Both the position numbers and the translations under genes were made by a program. 64,000 bases of DNA from Bacillus sp. T3. Lineage in GTDB: Bacteria > Bacillota > Bacilli > Bacillales > Cytobacillaceae. The DNA lies in contig NZ_CP137761.1 of NCBI RefSeq assembly GCF_033449965.1, positions 682,001 to 746,000 of the forward strand, in the 5' to 3' direction. Of the stretch, positions 45,419 through 54,053 are shown piece by piece; the first letter of the stretch is position 1; the number at the start of each line of letters is the position of its first letter. The notes beneath the pieces were generated by a model. It did not search any database, was not told the origin of the DNA, and saw nothing but the letters and a program-made list of their open reading frames with translations.

Positions 45419-45865
45419 TCATTTAGGTACTGGAGTAGGTGTCGGCGTACCGTATGATTCGTATTTTTTCGTAATGGCACTATTAATTTCTTTTAAATCT
45501 TTTCCATCTTTATGCATATCAGTCGCCTCACGGGCGATTACGACACAGATGTCTCAAGATACTCCCATTGCGTCCCATTCAGTGACAGCGTTATTTGAAT
45601 CCATGCTATCAACAAAACAATCAAGATTACTAGTATGTCCATCAAGTTCATAGCAACCACAGTAACAAGGAACAGATGCCAGTACTTCAGGATACGCGGA
45701 AGCCATAATGTAGGCTCCTTTAACCTCTTCTTTTGCATTAACGACATATTCAGGTAGTTCTTTATGCTTAGCATCTAACGTTGCGTCTTCTTTTGAACCG
45801 CAGCCCGTTAAAAGCAAACCTAAAATAAAAGCACTTGATAAGCCGATTATTTTTGCTTTTTTCAT
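45419..45865 (-). CDS. PCYCGC-motif lipoprotein with in-frame UGA (candidate selenoprotein, UxxC)
   Basis: Lipobox LTGC (~18-21), PCYCGC motif in 'LASVPCYCGCYELDGHTSNLDCF' (in pieces, ~67-90), then 'VTEWDAMGVS' followed by TGA (complement of 45554-45556) and DICVVIAREATDMHKDGKDLKEINSAI in the same frame to a TGA at 45419 (148 aa total). As I remember the family (PF13798), this site reads C-x-x-C-V-x-I-A, so UGA replaces the first Cys. A SECIS-like hairpin follows. Ending at the first UGA would drop ~45 conserved residues. Likely an exported metal or redox protein; role unknown. Confidence 0.78.
45523..45553 (-). promoter_or_regulatory. SECIS-like hairpin after the PCYCGC UGA
   Basis: Minus strand: TCGCC (45537-45533), loop CGTGA, GGCGA (45527-45523). 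The loop starts 21 nt after the UGA, with G in its second place; the redoxin gene has 20 nt. Stem of five pairs, weaker than the redoxin one. Confidence 0.6.
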
Positions 45866-46016
45866 TAAGTCTCCCCGATTTTTCGAAAATCTGCTGTTTA
45901 GGCTATTATAACAAGATAACGAAGTTGGATAAGGTGAAAAATAGTACAGTTTGATGACATAAACATATTTTGGTATATAATGATAGCTTTATAAATAATC
46001 GTAACGGAAAAGTTTG

Positions 46017-46079
46017 AAGAAACTATGGATTTTAAAAAATATTTAAAAATAAATTGCCCTGTTTTCTTCATAGTTTCTT
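46017..46079. repeat. 11-bp inverted repeat in the 46166 upstream region
   Basis: AAGAAACTATG (46017-46027) and CATAGTTTCTT (46069-46079), 41 nt apart; the right arm lies inside promoter H. Confidence 0.6.
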
Positions 46080-46098
46080 GAAATTTAATGAGTATAAT
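46066..46098 (+). promoter_or_regulatory. Direct-repeat promoter H, two-component genes 46166-48235
   Basis: CTTCATAGTTTCTTGAA, 10 nt, TATAAT. The second half-site departs from CTACAT, so the regulator could be its own (47558). Confidence 0.5.
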
Positions 46099-46165
46099 TT
46101 AAGTTGTGAAAGATGATGAAACAGATGAAGTTAGGTTCATATCGATATAAAACGGGAGTAAAACG

Positions 46166-47533
46166 ATGAGAAGAATCAATAGCATTTCACTCAAACTGGG
46201 ATTATTATTTAGTTCAGTATTCCTGGCATTGATCTTTATCCTAGAATTGGTCTTATATGGGGTATTTACAAACATATTTGTTGATTATGTAACACAGGAT
46301 TTGCTGGCAAGAGGAACCAACCATGTAAAAATCTTAGAAGCGAACTACAATCAAAAAACAATTGATCATATCGTTACAATGGAAAAAGGGTCCAGAACAT
46401 CAGTATTGATTACGAGCGCTGAAAATAAAATTATTGCATCATCACGTGAGCCAGATAAAGATATGAAAAACCATATTCTTAAGAACGGAACTGTTAAAAA
46501 AAGTGAAGTTTTGGAAAAGGATTGGAATGATCATGATTACCTTATCGCCGTTATATCCATTGGGGATAACAATGGACATTTATATATGTATTATCCATCA
46601 AAGATTATCAAAGAGATTGTGTTGGTGATAAAAATATTAATCATTTTCACCTTTGTCGGTATGATCTTGTTGTCATTTGGTCTAATCGGAATTCTATCTC
46701 AAAAGCTGACGAGGCCTCTGTTAATCATGAAGGATGCAACGAAAAGAATGGCAAAAGGGGAGTATGAACAAATCATTATCACAAAAGGAAATGATGAAAT
46801 AGCTCAGCTAGGTCAATCCATTCAAAGCCTAGGAGAGCAACTTCAAGCCTATGAGGATACAAGAAATGATTTTTTAGCGGATGTTTCTCATGAACTGAGG
46901 ACTCCTTTGACTTATATAAAAGGTTACAGCGATATTCTAAACAAAGGAATGTATAAGACCCCAGAGGAACAAGCAGAGTATACAGCCATTATTAACAAAG
47001 AGGCGAATAGACTGTCTTTTCTTATTAATGATTTATTCGAAATGAGTAAGCTTCAGGTAGGAAAGTTCGAATTAAAACGGGAATGGACAAACATTCATTT
47101 GATTGTTGATAAAGTAGTGAAAAATCTTACCCCAGCAGCTCTGGAGAAGGGGATTGCACTTGAGGAGCAAACAGATAAGGATTTGCCTCAAATTCAGCTT
47201 GATGTCCAAAGAATGGAACAAGTGCTATATAACTTAATCGAGAACGCGATAAAATATACGGATAAGGGAAATATCTCGGTTAAGTCATTTAAGCAAAAAG
47301 AAATGATCATCATTGAAATTAAAGATACAGGTATTGGAATTCCAAAGGAGGATATCCCCAAAATTTGGGATCGCTTTTATCGAGTAGATAAATCGAGGAC
47401 TCGAAAAGGCCTGGGGAGCGGTCTCGGCTTATATTTGGTGAAGCAAATTGTCGAAGGGCATGGAGGAACAATCTCCGTGAACAGTACAGAAGATATGGGT
47501 TCAATCTTTACCATTTATTTAAAGGATGTCTGA
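46166..47533 (+). CDS. Sensor histidine kinase
   Basis: 455 aa. Two helices (~8-32, ~155-180) around an external domain of ~120 residues, HAMP, HisKA with 'DVSHELRTPL', HATPase with 'DTGIGI' and 'GSGLGLYLV'. Pairs with the regulator 24 nt downstream. ResE/PhoR-like architecture; signal unknown. Confidence 0.92.
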   Translation: MRRINSISLKLGLLFSSVFLALIFILELVLYGVFTNIFVDYVTQDLLARGTNHVKILEANYNQKTIDHIVTMEKGSRTSVLITSAENKIIASSREPDKDMKNHILKNGTVKKSEVLEKDWNDHDYLIAVISIGDNNGHLYMYYPSKIIKEIVLVIKILIIFTFVGMILLSFGLIGILSQKLTRPLLIMKDATKRMAKGEYEQIIITKGNDEIAQLGQSIQSLGEQLQAYEDTRNDFLADVSHELRTPLTYIKGYSDILNKGMYKTPEEQAEYTAIINKEANRLSFLINDLFEMSKLQVGKFELKREWTNIHLIVDKVVKNLTPAALEKGIALEEQTDKDLPQIQLDVQRMEQVLYNLIENAIKYTDKGNISVKSFKQKEMIIIEIKDTGIGIPKEDIPKIWDRFYRVDKSRTRKGLGSGLGLYLVKQIVEGHGGTISVNSTEDMGSIFTIYLKDV

Positions 47534-47557
47534 TTGGATATCCTGTTTAGGAGCTGA

Positions 47558-48235
47558 ATGAAAATGAAGAAAATCTTAATTGTTGATGATGAAATTGCAA
47601 TGAGAAAATTGGTAGGGATTTATCTACAAGATAATTTTGAAATAGAAGAAGCCGAGAATGGAGAAGAAGCTTATAAAAAAGCGATTGATCATGAGTTTGA
47701 TCTGATTATTCTTGATGTCATGATGCCAAAAATGGATGGTTGGGAAACTTTGAACAAAATCAGGGAGAGATCAGATGTACCAATCATTATGCTAACAGCA
47801 AAAGGGACTGTTCAGGATAAAGTGACAGGCTTGTCAGGTGGAGCTGATGATTATTTAGTGAAACCTTTTGATGGAGCAGAGCTAATTGTTAGGGTCCAAG
47901 CATTATTAAGAAGAGCCAATCTAACTAATAAAGAGGAGAACGTTCTTAAATATAGAGGGATTGTTATTGATAGTGGTGCTCGTGTTGTTAAATACCAAGA
48001 TGTGCTGATTAACCTTACACAAACTGAATTTGATATTCTTGAATCTCTAATTCAAAACAAAGGAAAAGTTCTTACTAGAGAGCAATTAGTTGAAATTGTC
48101 TGGGGACTTGAATTTCAGGGTGAGGACTGGACTGTTGATTCACATATAAAGAATCTCCGTGAAAAGTTAAAGTCAGCTGGAATGGATAAATCTTTTATTA
48201 AAACAGTATGGGGAATTGGATATAAAGTGGAATAA
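47558..48235 (+). CDS. OmpR-family response regulator
   Basis: 225 aa (start 47558, or ATG 47564 with better spacing to AGGAG). Receiver with 'LIILDVMMPKMDGW' and 'YLVKPFD'; winged helix with 'NKGKVLTREQLVEIVWG' and 'DSHIKNLREKL'. Second candidate for the direct-repeat promoters. Intact. Confidence 0.93.
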   Translation: MKMKKILIVDDEIAMRKLVGIYLQDNFEIEEAENGEEAYKKAIDHEFDLIILDVMMPKMDGWETLNKIRERSDVPIIMLTAKGTVQDKVTGLSGGADDYLVKPFDGAELIVRVQALLRRANLTNKEENVLKYRGIVIDSGARVVKYQDVLINLTQTEFDILESLIQNKGKVLTREQLVEIVWGLEFQGEDWTVDSHIKNLREKLKSAGMDKSFIKTVWGIGYKVE

Positions 48236-48245
48236 GGTGATCGTC

Positions 48246-48482
48246 ATGAAAAGTATTTGGTTAAAAATATTATCCATATTTTTTATCTTTCTTGGGGTTG
48301 GTTTTTTATCCTTTGTTGTCAGAATGATTTGGTTTCCTCCCAGTTCCTCGGGTATGATGATGGGCAAGGAGATGATGCTCCATCACGTTTTCTTTATGTT
48401 TATTCTAATCTTTCTGTTTACGATTATTTACCTGGGTATTTATGGAGTCATTTGGATGATAAAAGACAAGAAAAATAAATGA
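48246..48482 (+). CDS. Small two-helix membrane protein
   Basis: 78 aa from ATG 48246, 11 nt after the regulator's stop, with AAGGTGAT upstream; longer starts overlap the regulator. Helices ~8-30 and ~48-70, loop 'SSSGMMMGKEMMLHH' with Met and His. Cotranscribed with the two-component pair. Unknown. Confidence 0.72.
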   Translation: MKSIWLKILSIFFIFLGVGFLSFVVRMIWFPPSSSGMMMGKEMMLHHVFFMFILIFLFTIIYLGIYGVIWMIKDKKNK

Positions 48483-48509
48483 TAATAAAGAATAGTAACC
48501 TATGATTAA

Positions 48510-48542
48510 GAGCCGTTACATGAATAAGTAACGGCTCATTTA
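48510..48542. terminator. Hairpin between convergent genes
   Basis: GAGCCGTTAC / GTAACGGCTC with an 8-nt loop and weak T run on either strand. Confidence 0.65.
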
Positions 48543-48557
48543 AATTCAAAATAATGA

Positions 48558-49796
48558 TTATATATGTTTTGAGATTTTCTCTAATACATTTAAATCAGTA
48601 CCAAATTTGCACATCGCTTCGCAGTCACAACGTAAATCAGAAAACAGGATATACGAAATATTACATATGTTTGACTGAGAGAAGGATGGTCGGTGCAGCT
48701 GGGCTTTAATTTCTTTTTCCCTTTTGTTTGGTGCAACAAGGTAAAACTTACATCGATCATGTTCCAGCGACATTGATAGGTCGTTAAGTCTCAATATTCC
48801 CGAATAAATGGAAGTGCTCTTTTCCACTTCAAAAGCACATATTATTGATCCATTTTCATCCAGCCATAAAAGGTCAATAAGGGAAATAGTATCTCTAACG
48901 CTTTTGATAATACTTGGAAGGTGGAGTTGATTTAATGATAGCTCCCCGAGCTTTTGATTATTCCATTCTCTTCGGTGATCGTTTTGAGCCACCCAAACTT
49001 GATATCCTAAAGATTTGCCTAATAGCGCAAGATGGTATTGCATCTCTGTATGAGCATTTTCCTCTAGAATATCATTTGTAATTTCTTTATGTCGCTTAGC
49101 CTTGCTTTTTTCAATATTTTCAAGAGTAATTTCAAAGTTTTCCGCTGTAACCAACCTGCCGATACCAATCTCGAAGAATAGCCCCCCTATTGCTCCAAGA
49201 TCTTTAGACAATAGCTGGATGAGTTTTTCATTCCATTCCATTATGATTTGTCTCATTTTAAGGTACTCATCCCATGAACCTAGTTTTATTTTTTGCTGAA
49301 ACAGGGCGTTAAATCCTTTTACAATAGCTGTATTAAAAGGAGGAAATAAAGTGGGATGGAGAAAGTATAAAATATTGGCAACAGCCGGACCAAGACCTTT
49401 TATTTGCAAGTTTTTTAATGTTATTACTTCTGCTAAAAGCTGTTTTTCTGTTGAACTTTGCAGGCACCCTTTTAAAAACCTACCAAATGCCACTTTGTTT
49501 TCCTCGTTTTCGTATATATCCGGTATTCTTAGTTTTGGTTTCCAAAAAAATGCATGTGCAGCTCCTTCAAAAACTTGCTTTTGTTCAGCAATCGCGGTCA
49601 CCACTGTTTCAAGGGAGGATCCTTTGAAGTCATTACCAAAGCGACCGGTTTCAATATCGGCAATGACATCCTTAATACCACTGCGAATGGTACGAAATGC
49701 TTTTAATCGATCATTACTATTAATGAACCAGGTATGATAGACCGATTCATTATCAGTTTTATATTCACCAATTAATTTCTCAAAATGCTGCTCCAC
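48558..49796 (-). CDS. Orphan HhH plus PD-(D/E)xK-like protein, possible nuclease
   Basis: 412 aa, start after AGGAGG. A central stretch 'LKNLQIKGLGPAVANILYFLHP' (~125-148) reads like a helix-hairpin-helix as in DNA glycosylases. Near residues 315-345 'IDLLWLDENGSIICAFEVEKS' (in pieces) gives D...E-x-E-K, the layout of a PD-(D/E)xK nuclease core, followed by 'RCKFYLVAPNKRE'. No partner methylase in the window. Possibly a restriction or repair enzyme; I do not recognise a named family. Confidence 0.6.
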   Translation of the reverse strand: MEQHFEKLIGEYKTDNESVYHTWFINSNDRLKAFRTIRSGIKDVIADIETGRFGNDFKGSSLETVVTAIAEQKQVFEGAAHAFFWKPKLRIPDIYENEENKVAFGRFLKGCLQSSTEKQLLAEVITLKNLQIKGLGPAVANILYFLHPTLFPPFNTAIVKGFNALFQQKIKLGSWDEYLKMRQIIMEWNEKLIQLLSKDLGAIGGLFFEIGIGRLVTAENFEITLENIEKSKAKRHKEITNDILEENAHTEMQYHLALLGKSLGYQVWVAQNDHRREWNNQKLGELSLNQLHLPSIIKSVRDTISLIDLLWLDENGSIICAFEVEKSTSIYSGILRLNDLSMSLEHDRCKFYLVAPNKREKEIKAQLHRPSFSQSNICNISYILFSDLRCDCEAMCKFGTDLNVLEKISKHI

Positions 49797-49979
49797 ATAC
49801 TTTCCTCCTAAGATGCTTCAAATATTTCTATAATAATAAAAAAATATGCAGATTCTATGGAATTCAAGAAATTGTAAAAACTACTAAGTTTTAAATTCAA
49901 TTTTTTATGAAAAAAGGTCCTCTTTTTATCAATTTTTATAAAAAACAGTGTTAAAGAACGTATTTATATTTAGGCAACT

Positions 49980-50110
49980 CTGTTGATTGGAGCGGAAGGT
50001 GCGAGACTCCTGCGGGAGAAGGTGTCACGGGAGACCCCACAGGCGTAAAACGCCGAGGAGGCTTCCGGACTCCCCCGCGGAAAGGGAGCACCTGGAGCGG
50101 GAAGCAACAG
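49980..50110. repeat. Bacillus-type hairpin repeat, copy C (long form)
   Basis: CTGTTGATTGGAGCGGAAGG ... GAGCGGGAAGCAACAG with an inner GACCCCACAGGCGTAAAACG / CGCCGAGGAGGC hairpin. Nearly identical to copy D in opposite orientation. Confidence 0.8.
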
Positions 50111-50167
50111 ACAAAGTTTACTCGAAAAAATATCTTCAAAGTGACTTTTGTCGTTTGTTTTTCGTAA

Positions 50168-50200
50168 ATCCATACTTTCTGCACAAATTGGAAGTATTAT
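50168..50200 (+). promoter_or_regulatory. Possible direct-repeat promoter I, ydhK
   Basis: ATCCATACTTTCTGCAC, 10 nt, TATTAT. Weaker half-sites than A-G but exact spacing. Confidence 0.4.
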
Positions 50201-50234
50201 GTACTCAAGATAAGTAAACCAAGGGGTGGTTATT

Positions 50235-50786
50235 TTGAAAAGTAAAAAAGTAATAATGGGGTTTGTGGCGTTCATAACTGCCATTACGTTATCCGCATGT
50301 TCTGGTACTTCACCAAAAGAAGAATCTACTCAAAATCATAGTATGGAGATGGATCATTCAGGATCAGGTGACGTTTCAGGCAATTTGAAAGAGGCAAAAA
50401 ATCCAACTTATAAAGTTGGAGATAAAGTGATAATTAAAAAAGGGCACATGGAAGGAATGGAAGGTGCTGAAGCCACGATTGCAGGTGCCTATGATACAAT
50501 TGCCTATTCCATTTCTTATACTCCTTCAGATGGTGGAAAAAGAGTTGAAAATCATAAATGGGTCATCCAAGAAGAAATAAATGAAGCAGGAGAAGAACCG
50601 TTAAAACCCGGAGCAGAAGTTACGATTAATGCGGATCATATGAAGGGGATGGATGGAGTAACGGCAGTAATTGATTCAGCTGAAAAGACAACAGTGTATA
50701 TGATTGATTTCACTTTAACGACTACTGGGGAAAAAGTAACCAATCATCAATGGGTAACAGAAAGTGAACTCGCACCAATTGAATAG
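50235..50786 (+). CDS. ydhK: YdhK-like lipoprotein (two DUF1541 domains)
   Basis: 183 aa, TTG start 5 nt after AAGGGGTGG. Lipobox LSAC, a His/Met-rich linker (NHSMEMDHSG), then two DUF1541 repeats: 'KVGDKVIIKKGHMEGMEGA' and 'KPGAEVTINADHMKGMDGV' each ending 'NHKWV' or 'NHQWV'. Found with copper genes in Bacillota; the HMxGM motifs suggest metal binding. Terminator follows. Confidence 0.88.
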   Translation: MKSKKVIMGFVAFITAITLSACSGTSPKEESTQNHSMEMDHSGSGDVSGNLKEAKNPTYKVGDKVIIKKGHMEGMEGAEATIAGAYDTIAYSISYTPSDGGKRVENHKWVIQEEINEAGEEPLKPGAEVTINADHMKGMDGVTAVIDSAEKTTVYMIDFTLTTTGEKVTNHQWVTESELAPIE

Positions 50787-50806
50787 ATGATTTAGTAATC
50801 GATTTT

Positions 50807-50848
50807 AAGGGGATGTTTCCATTGCATTTTGGAACATCTCCTTTTTAT
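50807..50848 (+). terminator. Terminator after ydhK
   Basis: AGGGGATGTTTCC / GGAACATCTCCT stem and T run. Confidence 0.85.
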
Positions 50849-51009
50849 GTTTAATTACTGTCTAACAAGTCAACTAGTATTGTTTTATGACGATTCGACA
50901 CAATGGTGTATGATTCCTCAATATACGAAATTGCTAGTAATTGCAGGAATCGATAGAATAGAAATAGAGGTTGAATTTTCAGAATTTTTAACCAAGGGGA
51001 GGAATAAAG

Positions 51010-52137
51010 ATGGATTTTGCCGCTATTGACATGGGGAATTCTCTATTTCAAGCAATTATTAATGGTCGTGAGTATTTAATGCCCAACGCGCTGGCTCGAT
51101 GTACGGTGGATCGTGTAGATTATTATGATTCAACGCAGCAGTACTTTATTGAAAATTTAATAGTAGAGATTAACAGCCATGCTCTTCAGCATACTCACCA
51201 TCAATATTATGTTGGATTTTCGGCAACGGAAAAAGAGAATGTAACGAGTGTGGCAAAGAACAATCAAAAAGCATACTCGGATCGGTCTATTATTCTTCTA
51301 TTAACGATGTTGGCCTATGATGCCGTACAAGATCATAAAGGGGAAACAACGATTAAGCAACAATATGATGTGGTGTCTACAGCACTGCCGACTCGTCAGG
51401 TTCGTCGGGATCGAGAAGAGCTAAGGAAAAAATTGCAAGGTGAACATACTGTAACATTCAATTTTGTACCTGGTAGAAGCAATATTACGGTGCTCATAAA
51501 TATAGTAGATGTGTTAGTGGGAATTGAAGGTTCAACAGCTTATGTCGCCCTCATTCGTGATGCTGATACTTTAAAAATTAAACATGAAGAACTAATGCGA
51601 GAAACTCTCCTAATTGCTGATATGGGCGGTGATAGTACTGATTTTGTTGGGGTTCGGAATAATAAAATAGTGGATGGAATTGAAGGGGAAATATTTGGAG
51701 TTAATACGTATCTTGATCGAATTATTCAGGATGTTGAGAATCGAACAGGTTATCGATTTCCATCTAGGTATAGCCTAGAGAAAAAATTAGCACTCGGTCC
51801 TGAACGTTGGAAGGTTGTCATTGATCAAGAAGATGTAAATATTACAAATTGCATTGAACCCCATCTCATTGAAATGAGTGAAAAGTTTTTAGATCTTTTA
51901 GATCAAAAACGCAAGCACGTGGCCCTTCAAGAGGCGAAGTATTATTTTTGTATCGGTGGACCTGTAAAGGTAGCGAAGAATTATATAGAAACAGAAAATC
52001 AGAAACGTGCAAAACCAATGAAGTTAAGCTTCCCTGAACATCTTGAACAGTTAAATGTTCTAGGACTGTGGATTCTTGCCCGAGCACAAGGGATAAGAAA
52101 TATTCAACAAGAAGTTGCTAGTACGAAGCAAGTGTGA
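51010..52137 (+). CDS. ParM/StbA-like actin homolog
   Basis: 375 aa after AAGGGGAGG. Actin-fold nucleotide motifs: 'IDMGNS' at residues ~6-11, 'LIADMGGDSTDF' at ~200-211 and 'YFCIGGPVKVAKN' at ~318-330. Such ATPases push plasmids apart and are usually encoded on plasmids, next to a small adaptor. The gene just downstream (52143) may be that adaptor. No rep gene or centromere array is visible here. Confidence 0.85.
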   Translation: MDFAAIDMGNSLFQAIINGREYLMPNALARCTVDRVDYYDSTQQYFIENLIVEINSHALQHTHHQYYVGFSATEKENVTSVAKNNQKAYSDRSIILLLTMLAYDAVQDHKGETTIKQQYDVVSTALPTRQVRRDREELRKKLQGEHTVTFNFVPGRSNITVLINIVDVLVGIEGSTAYVALIRDADTLKIKHEELMRETLLIADMGGDSTDFVGVRNNKIVDGIEGEIFGVNTYLDRIIQDVENRTGYRFPSRYSLEKKLALGPERWKVVIDQEDVNITNCIEPHLIEMSEKFLDLLDQKRKHVALQEAKYYFCIGGPVKVAKNYIETENQKRAKPMKLSFPEHLEQLNVLGLWILARAQGIRNIQQEVASTKQV

Positions 52138-52142
52138 GTTGA

Positions 52143-52505
52143 ATGTTGATGCAATCAAAAGAGAGTGGATCCACCAACAACACACTTACGATTTTTACCA
52201 TTCCAGAAAGCTTTGTTCATATTGAAACGGGTGAAATCCAAAAGGTAACCCCTGAAATGCATCGCTTCTTCCAAAAACACTTGGAACAAAATAATGTAAT
52301 CAACGCCTTCATGTCGGCCGTATATGACAGCGTTCATGATAATAGACAATCTGTGGAGCTTGTAGGGTTAGAGAGAAAAGTGGAGGAAGTTTTACAACTA
52401 TTAAAGGGTAATAATTTGGTTAGTGCTCCTGTGGAAAAAACATTCACGGACCAAATAGATTTACCAAACGATTTAATAGAACTATTAGATGAGTTTGGAG
52501 GTTAA
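52143..52505 (+). CDS. Small protein behind the ParM-like gene, possible ParR-like adaptor
   Basis: 120 aa starting 5 nt after the ParM-like stop. Acidic, helical, without a clear DNA-binding motif; ends 'DLPNDLIELLDEFGG', a short acidic tail of the kind that touches a filament. Not recognisable by sequence; pairing comes from the layout only. Confidence 0.6.
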   Translation: MLMQSKESGSTNNTLTIFTIPESFVHIETGEIQKVTPEMHRFFQKHLEQNNVINAFMSAVYDSVHDNRQSVELVGLERKVEEVLQLLKGNNLVSAPVEKTFTDQIDLPNDLIELLDEFGG

Positions 52506-52542
52506 CTCTTTAAGGTCATCTAATGTTTATAGTTTGAAGTGG

Positions 52543-52578
52543 AAAAGGCGTGTGTCCGAGTACATACGTCTTTTCAAT
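52543..52578 (+). terminator. Weak terminator after the ParM-like pair
   Basis: AAAAGGCGTGTGT / ACATACGTCTTTT imperfect stem. Confidence 0.45.
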
Positions 52579-52659
52579 TTGCCCAATTTTTCAGTATAGC
52601 TCCCATCTTGATGAGAAAACTAAGTCAATATAAATTGATTTTAAGGGAGCTAAATTTGA

Positions 52660-53979
52660 ATGAAGGAGATTCGGAAGCTAGAAAAACCTATGCTATTTTT
52701 ATTGTTAGGTGTACTACTGGCCCATTTAGGGATATATTTAGTGACACCGCTTTTGCCAATCGTGTTAAGAACTGCAGGTGGCTTGTCCATTGTCCAAATT
52801 GGAACCGTTCTTGCAACAATTGCGATTTCCTTTCAAACTGGCAGTATTATGGGAGGTTTTTTAGCCGATCGTATCGGAAGGCGATTCATGATTGGATTGG
52901 GCGCGTTTGTTGGTGGGGTTGGCTATAGCGGCTTTGCTTTGTTTAATTCCTATTGGTCTTTTTTATTCGCAGCTATCATCTTTGGGATTGGGAATGGAGT
53001 TTATGCTCCTTCAACAAAAGCAGCCATCGCTGCACTAGCTTCTAAAGAAAATCAGACTACCGCTTTTTCCCTTCGGGGAATTGCGGCCAATATTGGAATT
53101 GTACTAGCTGGATTAATTGTCTTCTTTTTTTTATCGGGTACCTCGAAAACTATTTTTTGGATAGCAGCGATGATTTATTTTGTGCTTGCACTTGAGAGCT
53201 GGCTATTGGTTCCGAAAAGTTGCGGGAATGAGCCTTGCCCAGAAACTCCTAGTGGAGCGATAAAGGAAGTTTTTAAGAACAAACCCTTTTTAGTGTTTGG
53301 CGCTGTTGGAATATTTATATGGGCGTTATACGCACAGTTTTCATTAGCTTTGCCATTGCGAGCAGCAGAGATTTTACCCGATCCTAAAAATGTCTCACTA
53401 ATTTGGACGATCAACAGCTGTATTGTAATTTTTCTACAAGGAGCTGTAACAACTTGGATTATTAAACGCCTCCATCCCTTAACTGCAATGGCGCTTGGCA
53501 TTGGATTAATCGGATTTGGGATTGGTTCATTATATTGGGCAAATGAATTTACTCATTTAGTGTTTAGTGGTGCAATCTTTATAGTAGGTGAAATGTTGAT
53601 TATGCCCACAATGGATAGTACAGTATCACAGCTATCAAGAGCGGACTTAATTGGTATTTTTTTTGCGTTGGCCAATGTTGTGTCTGGATTAGGAGAAGCC
53701 GGTGGAAAGTTTGTGGGTGGAAATCTTTTGGAAATGGGGACGAGAATTAAATATTTACCGTGGGCGGTTTTTTCAATCGGTGGTCTTTTGTTGACCTTTA
53801 CAATCGTATTTGTCTTAAAAAGATGGAAACCGTTAGAAATAGCTTTGCATGATGCTGCTACTAAACCAAATTCTCCAAAACAAGCACCTAAAGTAAACTC
53901 GGGGCCTATTCAACATCCATCCCATCCTTTTAGCAATTGGGAGCCAGAAGTGTTTTTAAGAAAGAGAAGAAATACATAA
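52660..53979 (+). CDS. MFS transporter
   Basis: 439 aa with twelve predicted helices and the MFS loop motif 'GGFLADRIGRR' (~68-78). A Pro/Lys-rich cytosolic tail ends the protein. Substrate cannot be inferred. RBS GGGAG about 13 nt upstream. Adjacent to a TVP38 protein. Confidence 0.88.
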   Translation: MKEIRKLEKPMLFLLLGVLLAHLGIYLVTPLLPIVLRTAGGLSIVQIGTVLATIAISFQTGSIMGGFLADRIGRRFMIGLGAFVGGVGYSGFALFNSYWSFLFAAIIFGIGNGVYAPSTKAAIAALASKENQTTAFSLRGIAANIGIVLAGLIVFFFLSGTSKTIFWIAAMIYFVLALESWLLVPKSCGNEPCPETPSGAIKEVFKNKPFLVFGAVGIFIWALYAQFSLALPLRAAEILPDPKNVSLIWTINSCIVIFLQGAVTTWIIKRLHPLTAMALGIGLIGFGIGSLYWANEFTHLVFSGAIFIVGEMLIMPTMDSTVSQLSRADLIGIFFALANVVSGLGEAGGKFVGGNLLEMGTRIKYLPWAVFSIGGLLLTFTIVFVLKRWKPLEIALHDAATKPNSPKQAPKVNSGPIQHPSHPFSNWEPEVFLRKRRNT

Positions 53980-54053
53980 GTTTTTCTCTGATGCATTTTT
54001 CGATAGAATATGGCTTATGGGATAAAAGTAGATTTAGGAGTGTTGAAGTAAGA

